Part shown: positions 34,301-42,394 of the stretch, one piece after another
How positions within the stretch are numbered: position 1 is the stretch's first letter
How the letters are laid out: each line of letters opens with the position of its first letter
Assembly (NCBI RefSeq): GCF_027587195.1
Contig: NZ_JAPDDP010000001.1
Span: 62,001 to 126,000, forward strand
Source of the DNA: Solirubrobacter phytolaccae
Lineage (GTDB): Bacteria; Actinomycetota; Thermoleophilia; Solirubrobacterales; Solirubrobacteraceae
Direction of reading: 5' to 3'
DNA length: 64,000 nt
Translations under genes and position numbers: made by a program
Notes under the pieces: generated by a model
Told to the model about the DNA's origin: nothing
The model's database searches: none
Seen by the model: only the letters and a program-made list of their open reading frames with translations

Positions 34301-37300
34301 GCGACCTCGACCTCGACGGTGCGCGTCTCGCCGACCGGCACGTTGGCCGAAGCGGCCTTCAGCGCCACCGACACGTCGCGCTGCGTGATGAACGGCAGGC
34401 ACGCGTCGCCGAGCCCGTCCTTGTCGGCGTCCTCCTGGCCGGGATCGGCGGCCGCGGGGCAGACGTCCTTGTCGTCATCGACGCCGTCGCCGTCGGTGTC
34501 GATCGCCGCGGCGAGCGAAGCGGCCGAGGGCACGCCGTGCGCCTCGCCGTCGCCGTACCGCCCCTCGCTCCAACCGGCCAGCCCGTGGCGCGAGTAGCGC
34601 AGGCGCGACCAGTCGTCGGCGCCGGTCAGGAACGTGTGGTTCTCCGGCTTCTGGCACTCCTCGAGCTGATTGGCGTCGTGCTCGATGTCGACGTCGTTGA
34701 GCCCCATCGCGCGGGTGGAGTACGCATGGTCGCCGTTGAGGTCGATCTTCTGGCCGAGGCTCACGCGCTGGAGCCGGCACTCGTCCTTGGCGGCGTCGTA
34801 CGTGGTGATCGCCGCCTCGGTCCACGGGTCCTGCGCCCGCTGCGGGTAGCTGTCGTAGAACGGCAGGTTCTCGTCGAACTCGGCCTCGTTGCGCGCGACC
34901 GGGGTCTTGCGCGAGAAGTCGAGCGGCCGGCTGTTGAGCGGCACCTTCGTCAGGTACCAGTAGTTCATGATCGACAGGTAGTTCGGCTCGTTGTTCTCGC
35001 CGGTCTTGTCGCCTCCGTGCAGCAGGCCGAGCGTGTGCCCGAGCTCGTGCATGAACACCGCAGACTCGAGCTGCGCAAGGCACGCGTCGTACTGGCGGTT
35101 GCAGCCGTCCTCGCCCGAGCCGCCGCCGAGCATGATGTCCTCGCGCGGGAAGTCGCCGAGCGTGACCACGAACGCGTCGCCGCCGGGGTCGGCCGCGCCG
35201 GAGTGCCCGCCCTTCTCCTGGCCGGCGAAGAGCGCGTAGCGGTAGGCGAGCTTGCGCGCGCCGAGGATCCCGTAGCACCGCTCGCCGTCGCGGTCGTCCG
35301 CGGAGCCGAACCAGCCCGCGCACGGGTCGTCGTCGTTGAGGCCGCGCAGGAAGTCGTTGACGTCGTCCCAGCGGCCGAGCGGGTTGCGGCCGTCGGCGTT
35401 GATCGGGCCGTTGGACGGGACCTCCTCGCCCATCGCCGTGTGCAGGCTGACCGGGCGCGGCGCGAGCTCGAACGCCTCCTTGACGGCGTACAGCGAGCTC
35501 ATGTGCGGCTTGCGGCCCGCCTGCCAGTCGACCTCGACGAACACGTCGGGCTTGACCGGGCTGGCGCCCTGGTCCTGCAGGCGCAGGTCGGGCGTGCCGT
35601 CGGCGTCGTAGTCGATGCCGCCGGTCTCCCAGTTGTCGCACAGGGCGTCGCCGTCCTGGTCGCCGGTGCAGAGCGGCGACAGCTCGCTCGTGTTGCCGAG
35701 GCGGTCGGTCATGACCGCGCCGTAGGCGGCGTAGGTCTTCGCGTTCGTGAGCGCCCATTCGCCGTGCGCGTCGGGGAACGCGGTGCCCAGGTACTCGCCG
35801 CCGCGCGGGCGGCCCTGGAGGGTCTGGGCCGAGGTGAAGCCGTAGACGTCGATCTGCGTGTTCTGCGCGTCGAAGCGGTCGAGCCGTCCGGCGAGCTTGT
35901 CCGGGAACTTGAGGACGCCGATCGGCGTGTTCGCCCAGTCGTCGGCGTCCGTCTCGTCGTTGGCCGTGGCGCCCTGCTCGGCGAGGTCGACGTCGAGGCC
36001 GGTGTTGCCGCGCATGCGGTTGCCACGCACGGTGATCTGCGACGCGGCGACGACCCGCACACCCGCGCCCCGGTTGTTCTCGATCCGGTTGCAGCGCGTG
36101 TCGCGGCAGTTGACGTCCTCGATGCTGCCGTCGGTCTCGGCGTCGTAGCCGATCACCGCGTCACCACCGCGCGCGTCGGCGAGCACGCCTGGACCCTGGT
36201 TGTCGGTGATGTAGTTGCCCATGATCACGGACTTCTTCGCCCCGTTGATGCGGATGCCGGCCTCGTAGTTGCGGGCGATGTAGTTGCGCGCGTCGATGCC
36301 GAGCGCGCCGCCGACGACAGTGCCGGTGCCGCCGGCGAGGGAGATGCCGACGTCGTTCGGGATCGCGGCGGTGGCGACGTTGTCGAGGCCGATGATGTTC
36401 TGGCGGATCGCCGTGTCGGCGGCGTCGCCCTGGACCTGGACACCGCGGCCGTTGCCGGAGATGACGTTGGCGTCGGTGCTGCTGGAGCCGCCGATGCGCG
36501 TGTTTCTCGGCGCGTCCGGCGCGGTGCCGTGCACGAGCACGCCGGCGCCGGCGTTGCCGAAGTCGGCCGCGTTGGCCTCGCCGTTGGGCGCGGTGCCGAC
36601 GCGGTTGGCGCGCACGTGGACGTTGTCGGTCGGGCCGGCGACGACGATGCCCTGGGCGTTGCTCGACACCGTGTTGCTCTCCACGAGCACGCTGTCGCCC
36701 TGGACGTTGAGGCCGACGCTGCCGTTGCCGAGCGGCTTGCTGTCGGCGCTGACGCCGATCCGGTTGCCCTTGACGACCGCGCTGGGACCGAACATCTGCA
36801 CGCCGTCGGTGCTGTTACCGGCGACGACGTTGCCGGGCCCGAACGTGAGGTCGGTGGGCGCCGCGCCGCCGCTGGCCGGGGCGCCGGTGGCGAAGCCGAT
36901 CTTGTTCGGCAGCGCCTTCACGCCGTCGAGGTCGGTGCCGAATCGGTTGTTCGTCAGCGTCGGGCGCTTGGCCGCGCCCGTGATGTACATGCCGTAGTTG
37001 GTGGAGCCGGCGATCGTGTTCGCGTTGACCGTGACGTCGGCGGGCGCCTCGTCCAGGCCGTCGGCGACGATCGCGACGCCGTTGGTGTTGGGCGCGGCGG
37101 TCGTGCCGTAGTAGTCCGTGCCGATCAGGTTGCCGGCGATCGCGGTGCGGTCCGACCCGCCGTTGACCTCGATCCCGACCTTGTTGCCGGAGACGATGTT
37201 GAACCCGGCCGGGCCGGTGTCGCCGACCACGGTGTCGGGTGAGTCGTGGACGTAGATGCCGATGTCGTGGCCGAGCGCCTCGCCGGTCGGGGACTCCGAG

Positions 37301-38379
37301 ATGCCCGCGGCGCTGACGCCGACGAAGTTGCTGGAGATCTCGGTCTTCTTGCCGGCCAGGACGCTGATGCCGTAGGAGCCGTCGCGCGCGCCGACGACGA
37401 CGTTGCCGAGGATCCGGTTCTCCTCCGTGCCCCGGCCGGCGAGGTTCGTCGGCTCGGTGAGGAGGATGCCGGTCTCGGTGTTGGGGCGGCGGCCGCGGCC
37501 ATCGGTGGTCGTGCCGATGTAGTTGCCGTAGACGAGGTTGTCGTTCGCGAAGCCCGTGGCCTGGCCGATCAGCACGACGCCGATCTCGGTGCCGGAGATG
37601 ATGTTCTTGTCGGCGCCGGGACCGCCGATGACGTTCATCGCGCTGCTGATCAGCGAGAGCCCGAGCATCCGGTCCTCGGTCGACTTGCGCTCGGACACGC
37701 TGCCGTCCGGCTTGAGGCCGAGCCAGTTGCCCTTGATGTTGGCGGCGTCGGTGCCGTCCATGCCGATCTGGGCGTAGGGGAACGAGTGGATGATCAGGCC
37801 GCGGATCGTCGAGCTGTCGGCGTTGCGCAGATCGAGGCCCCACGGGCGGAAGAAGCGGATCACGCTGTCGTCGGACGAGCGCGTGGCCTTGGCCTTGGGC
37901 TTGTCGAGCGGCTCGGCGAGCACGCCCGTGGCGGCGAGCGTGGGACGGGTGTCCTCGGGGATCAGGCTGCCGTCGATCTCGACCTTCGGGACCGTGCCGC
38001 CGCCCGTGCCGTCGATCGTGATCTCCTGGGTGATCGGCGGGAGCGGGGTCGCGGGGGTGAACTTGGCGGGGCCGAGCAGGTTGAACGTGATCGTGTCCGG
38101 GCCGGCGCTGGCGTTGGCCTGGTTGATCGCGCCACGGAGCGTGCACTCGGTGGCGGTGGGGTCGTCACAGCGCTTGCCGGTGTCGGCCGTCGAGTTGACG
38201 ACGATCGTCCCGGCCGGTGCGAAGGGCGCGGCCTGGGCGGAGGTGGGGAGGAGGATCGCCAGCGTGAGCGCGATCAGGGGAGCAAGTAAGCGGACCATCA
38301 GGTCCGCGAACGTACGCTCTGGCTGAAGCCGCGCCATCGACCGAAAGGTGTTGCGCGCTGGTCCGGAAGGATGATTCAC
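31378..38379 (-). CDS. Giant secreted metzincin-type metalloprotease with beta-helix, Calx-beta and propeller domains
   Basis: A 2333-residue surface or secreted protein. Order: signal segment (hydrophobic core ~33-45, cleavage near AQA at 50); CSLREA-type right-handed beta-helix (~60-890); Ca-binding DQDGDALCDNWETGG (~905); metalloprotease with HELGHTLGLLH (His1111, Glu1112, His1115, His1121) and Met-turn SIMNYWYL (Met1138); type-3 repeats DTDGDGVDDDKDVCP (~1292); CARDB-like (~1335-1440); Calx-beta (~1450-1570); seven-blade-like propeller (~1575-2020); Ig-like (~2030-2180); Lys-rich end. The GTG at 38379 overlaps the previous stop (GTGA); ATGs at 38337 or 38298 give a more usual signal peptide. 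Likely degrades or binds extracellular polymer. Confidence 0.9.
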   Translation of the reverse strand: MNHPSGPARNTFRSMARLQPERTFADLMVRLLAPLIALTLAILLPTSAQAAPFAPAGTIVVNSTADTGKRCDDPTATECTLRGAINQANASAGPDTITFNLLGPAKFTPATPLPPITQEITIDGTGGGTVPKVEIDGSLIPEDTRPTLAATGVLAEPLDKPKAKATRSSDDSVIRFFRPWGLDLRNADSSTIRGLIIHSFPYAQIGMDGTDAANIKGNWLGLKPDGSVSERKSTEDRMLGLSLISSAMNVIGGPGADKNIISGTEIGVVLIGQATGFANDNLVYGNYIGTTTDGRGRRPNTETGILLTEPTNLAGRGTEENRILGNVVVGARDGSYGISVLAGKKTEISSNFVGVSAAGISESPTGEALGHDIGIYVHDSPDTVVGDTGPAGFNIVSGNKVGIEVNGGSDRTAIAGNLIGTDYYGTTAAPNTNGVAIVADGLDEAPADVTVNANTIAGSTNYGMYITGAAKRPTLTNNRFGTDLDGVKALPNKIGFATGAPASGGAAPTDLTFGPGNVVAGNSTDGVQMFGPSAVVKGNRIGVSADSKPLGNGSVGLNVQGDSVLVESNTVSSNAQGIVVAGPTDNVHVRANRVGTAPNGEANAADFGNAGAGVLVHGTAPDAPRNTRIGGSSSTDANVISGNGRGVQVQGDAADTAIRQNIIGLDNVATAAIPNDVGISLAGGTGTVVGGALGIDARNYIARNYEAGIRINGAKKSVIMGNYITDNQGPGVLADARGGDAVIGYDAETDGSIEDVNCRDTRCNRIENNRGAGVRVVAASQITVRGNRMRGNTGLDVDLAEQGATANDETDADDWANTPIGVLKFPDKLAGRLDRFDAQNTQIDVYGFTSAQTLQGRPRGGEYLGTAFPDAHGEWALTNAKTYAAYGAVMTDRLGNTSELSPLCTGDQDGDALCDNWETGGIDYDADGTPDLRLQDQGASPVKPDVFVEVDWQAGRKPHMSSLYAVKEAFELAPRPVSLHTAMGEEVPSNGPINADGRNPLGRWDDVNDFLRGLNDDDPCAGWFGSADDRDGERCYGILGARKLAYRYALFAGQEKGGHSGAADPGGDAFVVTLGDFPREDIMLGGGSGEDGCNRQYDACLAQLESAVFMHELGHTLGLLHGGDKTGENNEPNYLSIMNYWYLTKVPLNSRPLDFSRKTPVARNEAEFDENLPFYDSYPQRAQDPWTEAAITTYDAAKDECRLQRVSLGQKIDLNGDHAYSTRAMGLNDVDIEHDANQLEECQKPENHTFLTGADDWSRLRYSRHGLAGWSEGRYGDGEAHGVPSAASLAAAIDTDGDGVDDDKDVCPAAADPGQEDADKDGLGDACLPFITQRDVSVALKAASANVPVGETRTVEVEVANAYPKPATGVVVAITAPAGVTVDTPRWEVGEIPVRGSKTLELKVTGTATGRGELTAEVVAAVEPDFDSTPNNHDATEDDQAGKRLTVFQPGAAPTAALPARAAREADDGEETGQVRIELDAQSGMSVEGRLRSVGGTATAGEDYKPIDIPVTLSPFDTSTHVDITLYGDVADEPDETIELELSGVDGAQPETVRGVFTITDDDDPRKPGELAYLGCVSRDYGPGKSCDQRERKLAAPTGTKAMTSDGRFLWVADETSIVRLKRDPATGALSDTKCWATSGPAGDCETLGDLKLEPSAVLLTPDDKQLIVQGGNWEDDGNPRLSLISLALDANGDPTLTGCIGMGAPGCTTPIEADTPIMSPGGRFLITSPGGQKRNYGEIKVYPLYNGKIEAPVHCYRHPAEKHLGCEPLTVNLYSTPWLDFSPDGKTLAVRTMDHLALLGWDEATGTLSQDGGCLREGGQCRPATECRLDGQGEFICPTPPDFLFGYGPVRFAADGRALYVSAHRGNRVTALPRVADRTWSVDHAMCAGRQDTDCAIKTTVVDEAIELAVSPDGGDLYVTGLGGGVMSFSADRVNGTLSAPRCTLLFDGAVSCSTVIPQVGTFPASRGNMLFDPSGRDLYTTAILPGSKYGIGRFLRTSRPPGGGNRAPLCSNADAALNPGATVELTLRCADPDGDPITLRKTRGGGELTGTRLRYTAGATAGIETVGFVASDGGLESAEAEVRVVVGNPPKCDDGAVSVLRRGSVGLPFKCDRGTIEIVEHPAYGGVVGSTFNAHPAGHDGVEYVKYAAYDPETGVRSNVATITVTVFPPPPGPEIIEFGEVRLENDRGGANNGCSGSSCRPSGGGDLPFPMRCNGSPTQTPGSCSGTLEACTPSGCSKRAGGTRATASAAAKLKGSLGKAKFTIPVGQSKTVKLRLNAKARKELTKKGKLKLRIVTTVKLPTGKTVTSTRTLTVKKPLAKKKPAKKKAGR

Positions 38380-39056
38380 AGCTCGATCCCGTCCGTGTGT
38401 CCAGGTTTGACGAATCCGCTCTCGTAGGCGAGCACCACGGCCTGGACGCGGCTCGTGACGCTGAGCTTGGTCAGCACGCGGTTCACGTGGGTCTTGACCG
38501 TCGCCTCGCTGAGCTCGAGCTCGAGCGCGAGGGCGGCGTTGGAGAAGCCGCGGGCGAGCTGGCGGACGATGTCGCGCTCGCGGACGGTCAGCGTCTCGAA
38601 CCGATGCAGCAGCGAGCCGCGCGCGTCGCCGAGCTGCAGCTCCACGAGCCGCTTCGTGATCGGCGCGGCGAGCAGGGTCTCACCCGCCGCGACCGCCCGG
38701 ACCGCCTCGGCGAGCCGCTGCGGCGGCGCGTCCTTGAGGAAGTAGCCGGTCGCGCCCGCCCGGATCGCCTGCAGCGCGAGCTGGTGGTCGTCGTGGCTGG
38801 TGAGCACGAGCACCTCGGCGCGCGAGCCCGCGGCCTTGATGCGCTTGGTCGCCTCGATCCCGTCGATCCCGGGCATCCACACGTCCATCAGCACCACGTC
38901 GGGGTGGCGCTCGAGCGTGAGCTCCACGCCGGACGCGCCGTCGGCCGCCTCGCCGGTGACCTCGAGGTCGGGCTCGGCGTTCAGCAGCGCCTTGATCCCG
39001 CTGCGGACGAGCAGGTGGTCGTCGACCAGGACGATCCGCGTCGGCCGGCGGCTCAT
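38376..39056 (-). CDS. NarL/FixJ-type response regulator, no adjacent kinase
   Basis: A 226-residue regulator: receiver domain with acidic pair VLVDDHLLVRSGIKALL, phosphoacceptor in VVLMDVWMPG, switch VLVLTSHDD and FLKDA lysine, then a LuxR HTH (LTVRERDIVRQLARGFSNAA and SEATVKTHVNRVLTKL). No cognate histidine kinase lies next to it; the HisKA_3 kinase at 18209 is of the partnering class but 18 kb away. It shares ATGA with the cupin gene and GTGA with the giant protease gene, so it likely controls its own operon. Confidence 0.93.
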   Translation of the reverse strand: MSRRPTRIVLVDDHLLVRSGIKALLNAEPDLEVTGEAADGASGVELTLERHPDVVLMDVWMPGIDGIEATKRIKAAGSRAEVLVLTSHDDHQLALQAIRAGATGYFLKDAPPQRLAEAVRAVAAGETLLAAPITKRLVELQLGDARGSLLHRFETLTVRERDIVRQLARGFSNAALALELELSEATVKTHVNRVLTKLSVTSRVQAVVLAYESGFVKPGHTDGIEL

Positions 39057-39445
39057 GCCGCGGGCACGGCCTGGACGCCGCCGACCGCGAGCAGCGCCGC
39101 GCGGTCGTCCGGGTCCGTGGCCGGGTCGGCGACCACCGTGAGCAGCTGCTCGAGCCCGGCGGGCGTGATCAGCGCGAGCACGCGACTGGGCCGCGTCGCG
39201 GTGAGGCGGCGCGGCACGCCACGCTCGAGCACGACGGTCGCACCGGTGGCGAGCGTGCTGGGCCGCCGGTCGACGACGAGCTCCAGCTCACCGTGCAGGA
39301 CGTGCAGGATCACGTCCTCGAGCTGGGCGACATGCGGTGGGATCTCGGCGCCGTCGGCCACGACCGCCTCGACGAGCGCGTACTCGCCGTGGGTCGCATG
39401 ACCGGCGACGGTCACGTTCAGGGTGATGCCGGGGAGGAGGTTCAT
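39053..39445 (-). CDS. Small cupin protein
   Basis: A 130-residue single cupin: GEYALVEAVVADGAEIPPHV, EDVILHVLHGELELVV as the second motif with strand-turn glycine, and a hydrophobic end. Only one or two metal histidines (PPHV, LHVLHG) are visible, so metal binding is uncertain. It may sense a small ligand. First gene of a probable cupin-regulator-protease operon; it overlaps the regulator by ATGA. Upstream lie tandem TAGGGGTA-type repeats. Confidence 0.82.
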   Translation of the reverse strand: MNLLPGITLNVTVAGHATHGEYALVEAVVADGAEIPPHVAQLEDVILHVLHGELELVVDRRPSTLATGATVVLERGVPRRLTATRPSRVLALITPAGLEQLLTVVADPATDPDDRAALLAVGGVQAVPAA

Positions 39446-39488
39446 ACACCGCCGATCCTCCGCACCCACGCGCCGACCCTCATCAGCG

Positions 39489-39517
39489 CCCTACCCCTAT
39501 TTCAACCCCTACCCCTA
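39489..39517 (-). promoter_or_regulatory. Tandem direct repeats upstream of cupin operon
   Basis: CCCTACCCCTA occurs at 39489-39499 and exactly again at 39507-39517, 18 bases apart; on the minus strand it reads TAGGGGTAGGG twice. The pair sits 44 bases before the cupin start, in the position of an activator or repressor site. LuxR-type regulators often bind such motifs, but the binder is unknown. Confidence 0.45.
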
Positions 39518-39541
39518 CTTAAACGTCCTGGACGTTTAAGT
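39517..39541. terminator. Perfect 25-base palindrome, probable terminator
   Basis: ACTTAAACGTCC (39517-39528), a central T, then GGACGTTTAAGT (39530-39541), eight bases after the stop of the LAL regulator. Arms of 12 bases with GC core and A/T ends resemble the element at 11576-11598. It could also serve as an operator, since it abuts the tandem repeats upstream of the cupin gene. Confidence 0.6.
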
Positions 39542-39548
39542 AAGACGT

Positions 39549-42260
39549 TTAATCGGAAAGGGCGTCGGCGAGCTGGGAGCGGCCCTGGATGCCGAGCTTG
39601 GTGTAGGCGCGGCCCAGGTGCACCTCGACCGTCTTGAGGGACACGAACAGCGCTTCGGCGATCTCGCGGTTGCGCAGGCCGCGGACCGCCAGCTCGGCGA
39701 CGCGTCGTTCCTGCGCCGTGAGCGCGTCGACGCCGCTGAAGGCCAGGCGCTGCGGGCGCGCGCCCGCGACCACGAGCTCCTCGTGCACGCGGGCTTCGAG
39801 GGCGGTGGCGCCGCAGCGGTGGGCGAGGTCGCGGGCCTCGCGGAGAGGGATGCGGGCGTCGGCGCGGCGGCCCTCGCGGCGCAGCTTGAAGCCGAGCTCG
39901 GCGACCGCGGTCGCGTGCACGAGCGGCAGCGGCGAGCGCTCGGCCGCGGCGACCGCACCCTCGACGTCACCGATCGCCAGGCGCAGCACGGACTCCGCGC
40001 CGAACGCCTCGCGCGCCGCGGCCTTGGCGATCTCGGCGGCCGCGAACGCCTCGGCCTCCTCGGTCCGGCCGAGCGCGGCGAGGATGCGCACGCGCAGCGC
40101 GTGGGAGTCCTCGCGCAGGCCGATCAGCCAGCGCCGCGAGGTGTCCGCGCGCTCTTGGCGTTCGAGCGAGGCGAGCGCGGCCTCCGGGTCGCCCTCCTCG
40201 AGGTGGAAGCGCGCGCGGATCGCCCACACGCCGAAGATGGCCACGGTCGCGCCTGGCTCGGGGATCGTGGAGATCGCCTCGCGAGCGCCGGCGACGTCCC
40301 CGCGGTCCAGCCGGATGCCCGCGAGCGTCGTCCCGATCGCGGTCTCCGGGATGTGGTCGCCGCTCGCGAGCTCCAGCCCGTGCAGGGCGAGCTCCTCCGC
40401 GCGGCGCAGGTGGCCGAAGCGCCGCTCCCAGCGGGCCTCCATCCAGGCCGCGCCGCCCGCCGAGGACCGCGAACCGGCGCGGTTGGTGAGGTCGGTCATC
40501 GCGCGGATGGCCTCCTTGGCCTCGTCCGCGGCCTCCACCGCCAGCAGCGCGTCGAGCGCCCACAGCGCGGCGAACCGCTCGACGCCGAGCCGCGCGAACA
40601 CCCGCGAGTCGGCGAACGCGCGCCGCCACGCGGGCAGCACCTCCGAGCGCGGCGCGCCCGCCATCGCCCGGGCGTGGGCGAGGTGGCAGAGCATCGTCGG
40701 GCGACCCGTGTGCGCGTGCTCGTCGACCGCGGCGAGGTACTCCTGGGCGTCGTCGTCGCGGTACGCGAGCGTCTCCACGAGCTGGTCTTGCAGCTCGCCG
40801 CGGGCCGGCTCGGGCGTGGACGGGAGGACGGCCCGGAGTCGCGCGGCGGCGCGCCGCGGCTCGCTGCGCAGGACGAGCGCGGCGGCCGCGACCTTCGTGG
40901 CCTCCGCCGCGACCTCGGGCGAGCCGGTGCGCGCGGCCTCGTCGAGCGCGGCGATCGGGTCCGCGCCGACGCGGAACTGGGCCACGCCGAGCCCGAGCAG
41001 GCTGTCCGGGGTTGGAGGCGAGCAGCGCGCGAGCAGCGTGAGCGCGACGTCCGGCGCGCCCTCGGCCAGCGCACGTCGCCCGGCGCGGGCGAGGATCGCC
41101 GACGCCCACGGGTCCTGCGCCGGCTCCGCGGCCAGCAGGTGGGTGGCGACGACGCCGTCGAGCGCACCCGCCTCGTGGAGGATTCGCGCGGCCTCGCGGT
41201 GCAGTCGCGCGCCTTGGGCGCCGAGGTCGGACTCGACGACCTCGCGGACCATCGGATGGGTGAAGCGCGCGTCGGCGGTGTCGATCAGGTCGGCCTGGGC
41301 GAGCTGATCGAGCTCCATCGCGGCCTCCTCGGGCGCGATCCCGGCGAGCGCCGCCACGCGCTCCAGGCTCGTCGCGTCCCCGAGCACGGCGGTGGCGCGG
41401 GCGACGGCGAGCGCGTGATCGGACAGGCGCCGGATGCGCGCCGTCACGGTCCGCGCGACCGTGCCCGGAACGGTGGTGCGGACGGCCTCGGCCTCGTCGG
41501 CGCGGCCCGTGAACGGCGTGCCCTTGAGCAGTTCGGTCACCAGCAGCGGGTTCCCGCGCGTGGTCTCGAAGCAGGCGGTCACGAACGCGGGCTCGGCGTC
41601 GAACTTCGCGTTCACGAGCGCCTTCACGGCGCGCTCCGACAGCGCCTGCGGGCGGAGCAGGCGTGTGGCGGGCGCGGTCGCGAGGCCGTCCAGCAACGCC
41701 TGCTCGGCGCCCGGCTCCGCGGGCCGCGCGCCGATCGCGAGCAGCACCGGCAGGTCCTCCACCCGGCGCGCGAGCGCGTCCAGGAACCGCAGGCTCGGCG
41801 CGTCCGCCCAGTGCGCGTCGTCGATCACCAGCAGCAGCGGCTGCTCGGCCGCGAGGTTCGCGGCCAGCCAGTACAGCCCGTACATCGTGCTGTGCGCGGG
41901 GTCTTCCTCGTCGCTCGTCGGTGCCGTCGCGAACACGGGCTCGGCGAGCGCCGCGGCCCCCGCGAACAGCCGCTCACGGCGAGCTTCGTCCGCGGTGTGC
42001 AGCTCGGCGTCGAACAGCTGGCGCACGATCCCGAACGCGAAGTCGCGCTCCAGCGGCGCACCCGTCGCGGTCAGCACGCGCAGCCCGTCGTGCGCCGCCT
42101 CCGCGCGCAGCACGCGCAGCAGCGACGTCTTGCCCTGCCCGGCCGGCGCCTCGAGCAGCGCGACCGAGCCCTGCGCCGCCCGCGCGGCGCCCAGCTGGCT
42201 CGCGAGACCCTCCAGCTCGGCCCCGCGCTCGAGCAGCGTGTTGGGGCCGGCGTCGATCAC
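39549..42260 (-). CDS. Large ATP-binding LuxR-family regulator (LAL)
   Basis: A 903-residue regulator. N-terminal AAA ATPase with Walker A APAGQGKTSLL (Lys44) and Walker B LLLVIDDAHWAD, a long helical repeat region, and a C-terminal LuxR DNA-binding domain (LTAQERRVAELAVRGLRNRE and SLKTVEVHLGRAYTKL). LAL proteins activate transcription when nucleotide and ligand are bound. Start uncertain: GTG at 42260 puts the family motif LLERGAELEGLA at residue 8; ATG at 42335 or 42374 would extend it. Divergent from a secreted-protein gene with an 18-base palindrome in the gap, a likely target. Confidence 0.92.
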   Translation of the reverse strand: MIDAGPNTLLERGAELEGLASQLGAARAAQGSVALLEAPAGQGKTSLLRVLRAEAAHDGLRVLTATGAPLERDFAFGIVRQLFDAELHTADEARRERLFAGAAALAEPVFATAPTSDEEDPAHSTMYGLYWLAANLAAEQPLLLVIDDAHWADAPSLRFLDALARRVEDLPVLLAIGARPAEPGAEQALLDGLATAPATRLLRPQALSERAVKALVNAKFDAEPAFVTACFETTRGNPLLVTELLKGTPFTGRADEAEAVRTTVPGTVARTVTARIRRLSDHALAVARATAVLGDATSLERVAALAGIAPEEAAMELDQLAQADLIDTADARFTHPMVREVVESDLGAQGARLHREAARILHEAGALDGVVATHLLAAEPAQDPWASAILARAGRRALAEGAPDVALTLLARCSPPTPDSLLGLGVAQFRVGADPIAALDEAARTGSPEVAAEATKVAAAALVLRSEPRRAAARLRAVLPSTPEPARGELQDQLVETLAYRDDDAQEYLAAVDEHAHTGRPTMLCHLAHARAMAGAPRSEVLPAWRRAFADSRVFARLGVERFAALWALDALLAVEAADEAKEAIRAMTDLTNRAGSRSSAGGAAWMEARWERRFGHLRRAEELALHGLELASGDHIPETAIGTTLAGIRLDRGDVAGAREAISTIPEPGATVAIFGVWAIRARFHLEEGDPEAALASLERQERADTSRRWLIGLREDSHALRVRILAALGRTEEAEAFAAAEIAKAAAREAFGAESVLRLAIGDVEGAVAAAERSPLPLVHATAVAELGFKLRREGRRADARIPLREARDLAHRCGATALEARVHEELVVAGARPQRLAFSGVDALTAQERRVAELAVRGLRNREIAEALFVSLKTVEVHLGRAYTKLGIQGRSQLADALSD

Positions 42261-42358
42261 TGACGACTGATTGTGCCAGTGCCGCGCGTCGTCACTCGCA
42301 CCAAAAGGGTGATGCGCAACCACCGTTCGGACCATGAAGATCGCGTGAGAGGTCCATA

Positions 42359-42376
42359 CGGTGACGCTCGTCACCG
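42359..42376. promoter_or_regulatory. 18-base palindrome, candidate operator
   Basis: CGGTGACG (42359-42366), CT, CGTCACCG (42369-42376): perfect inverted repeat 18 bases before the GTG of the secreted-protein gene and upstream of the divergent LAL gene. Position suits control of one or both. Confidence 0.45.
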
Positions 42377-42394
42377 TCGAGGGAGGGAGTTGCC

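Noticed and set aside
31012-37242. Large plus-strand frames opposite the giant protease (31012-33840 and 34081-37242)
   Set aside because: Composition is an antisense shadow and the minus strand has clear domains and motifs.
39618-42263. 881-residue plus-strand frame opposite the LAL regulator
   Set aside because: Arg/Gly/Glu-rich shadow; the minus strand has Walker and LuxR motifs.
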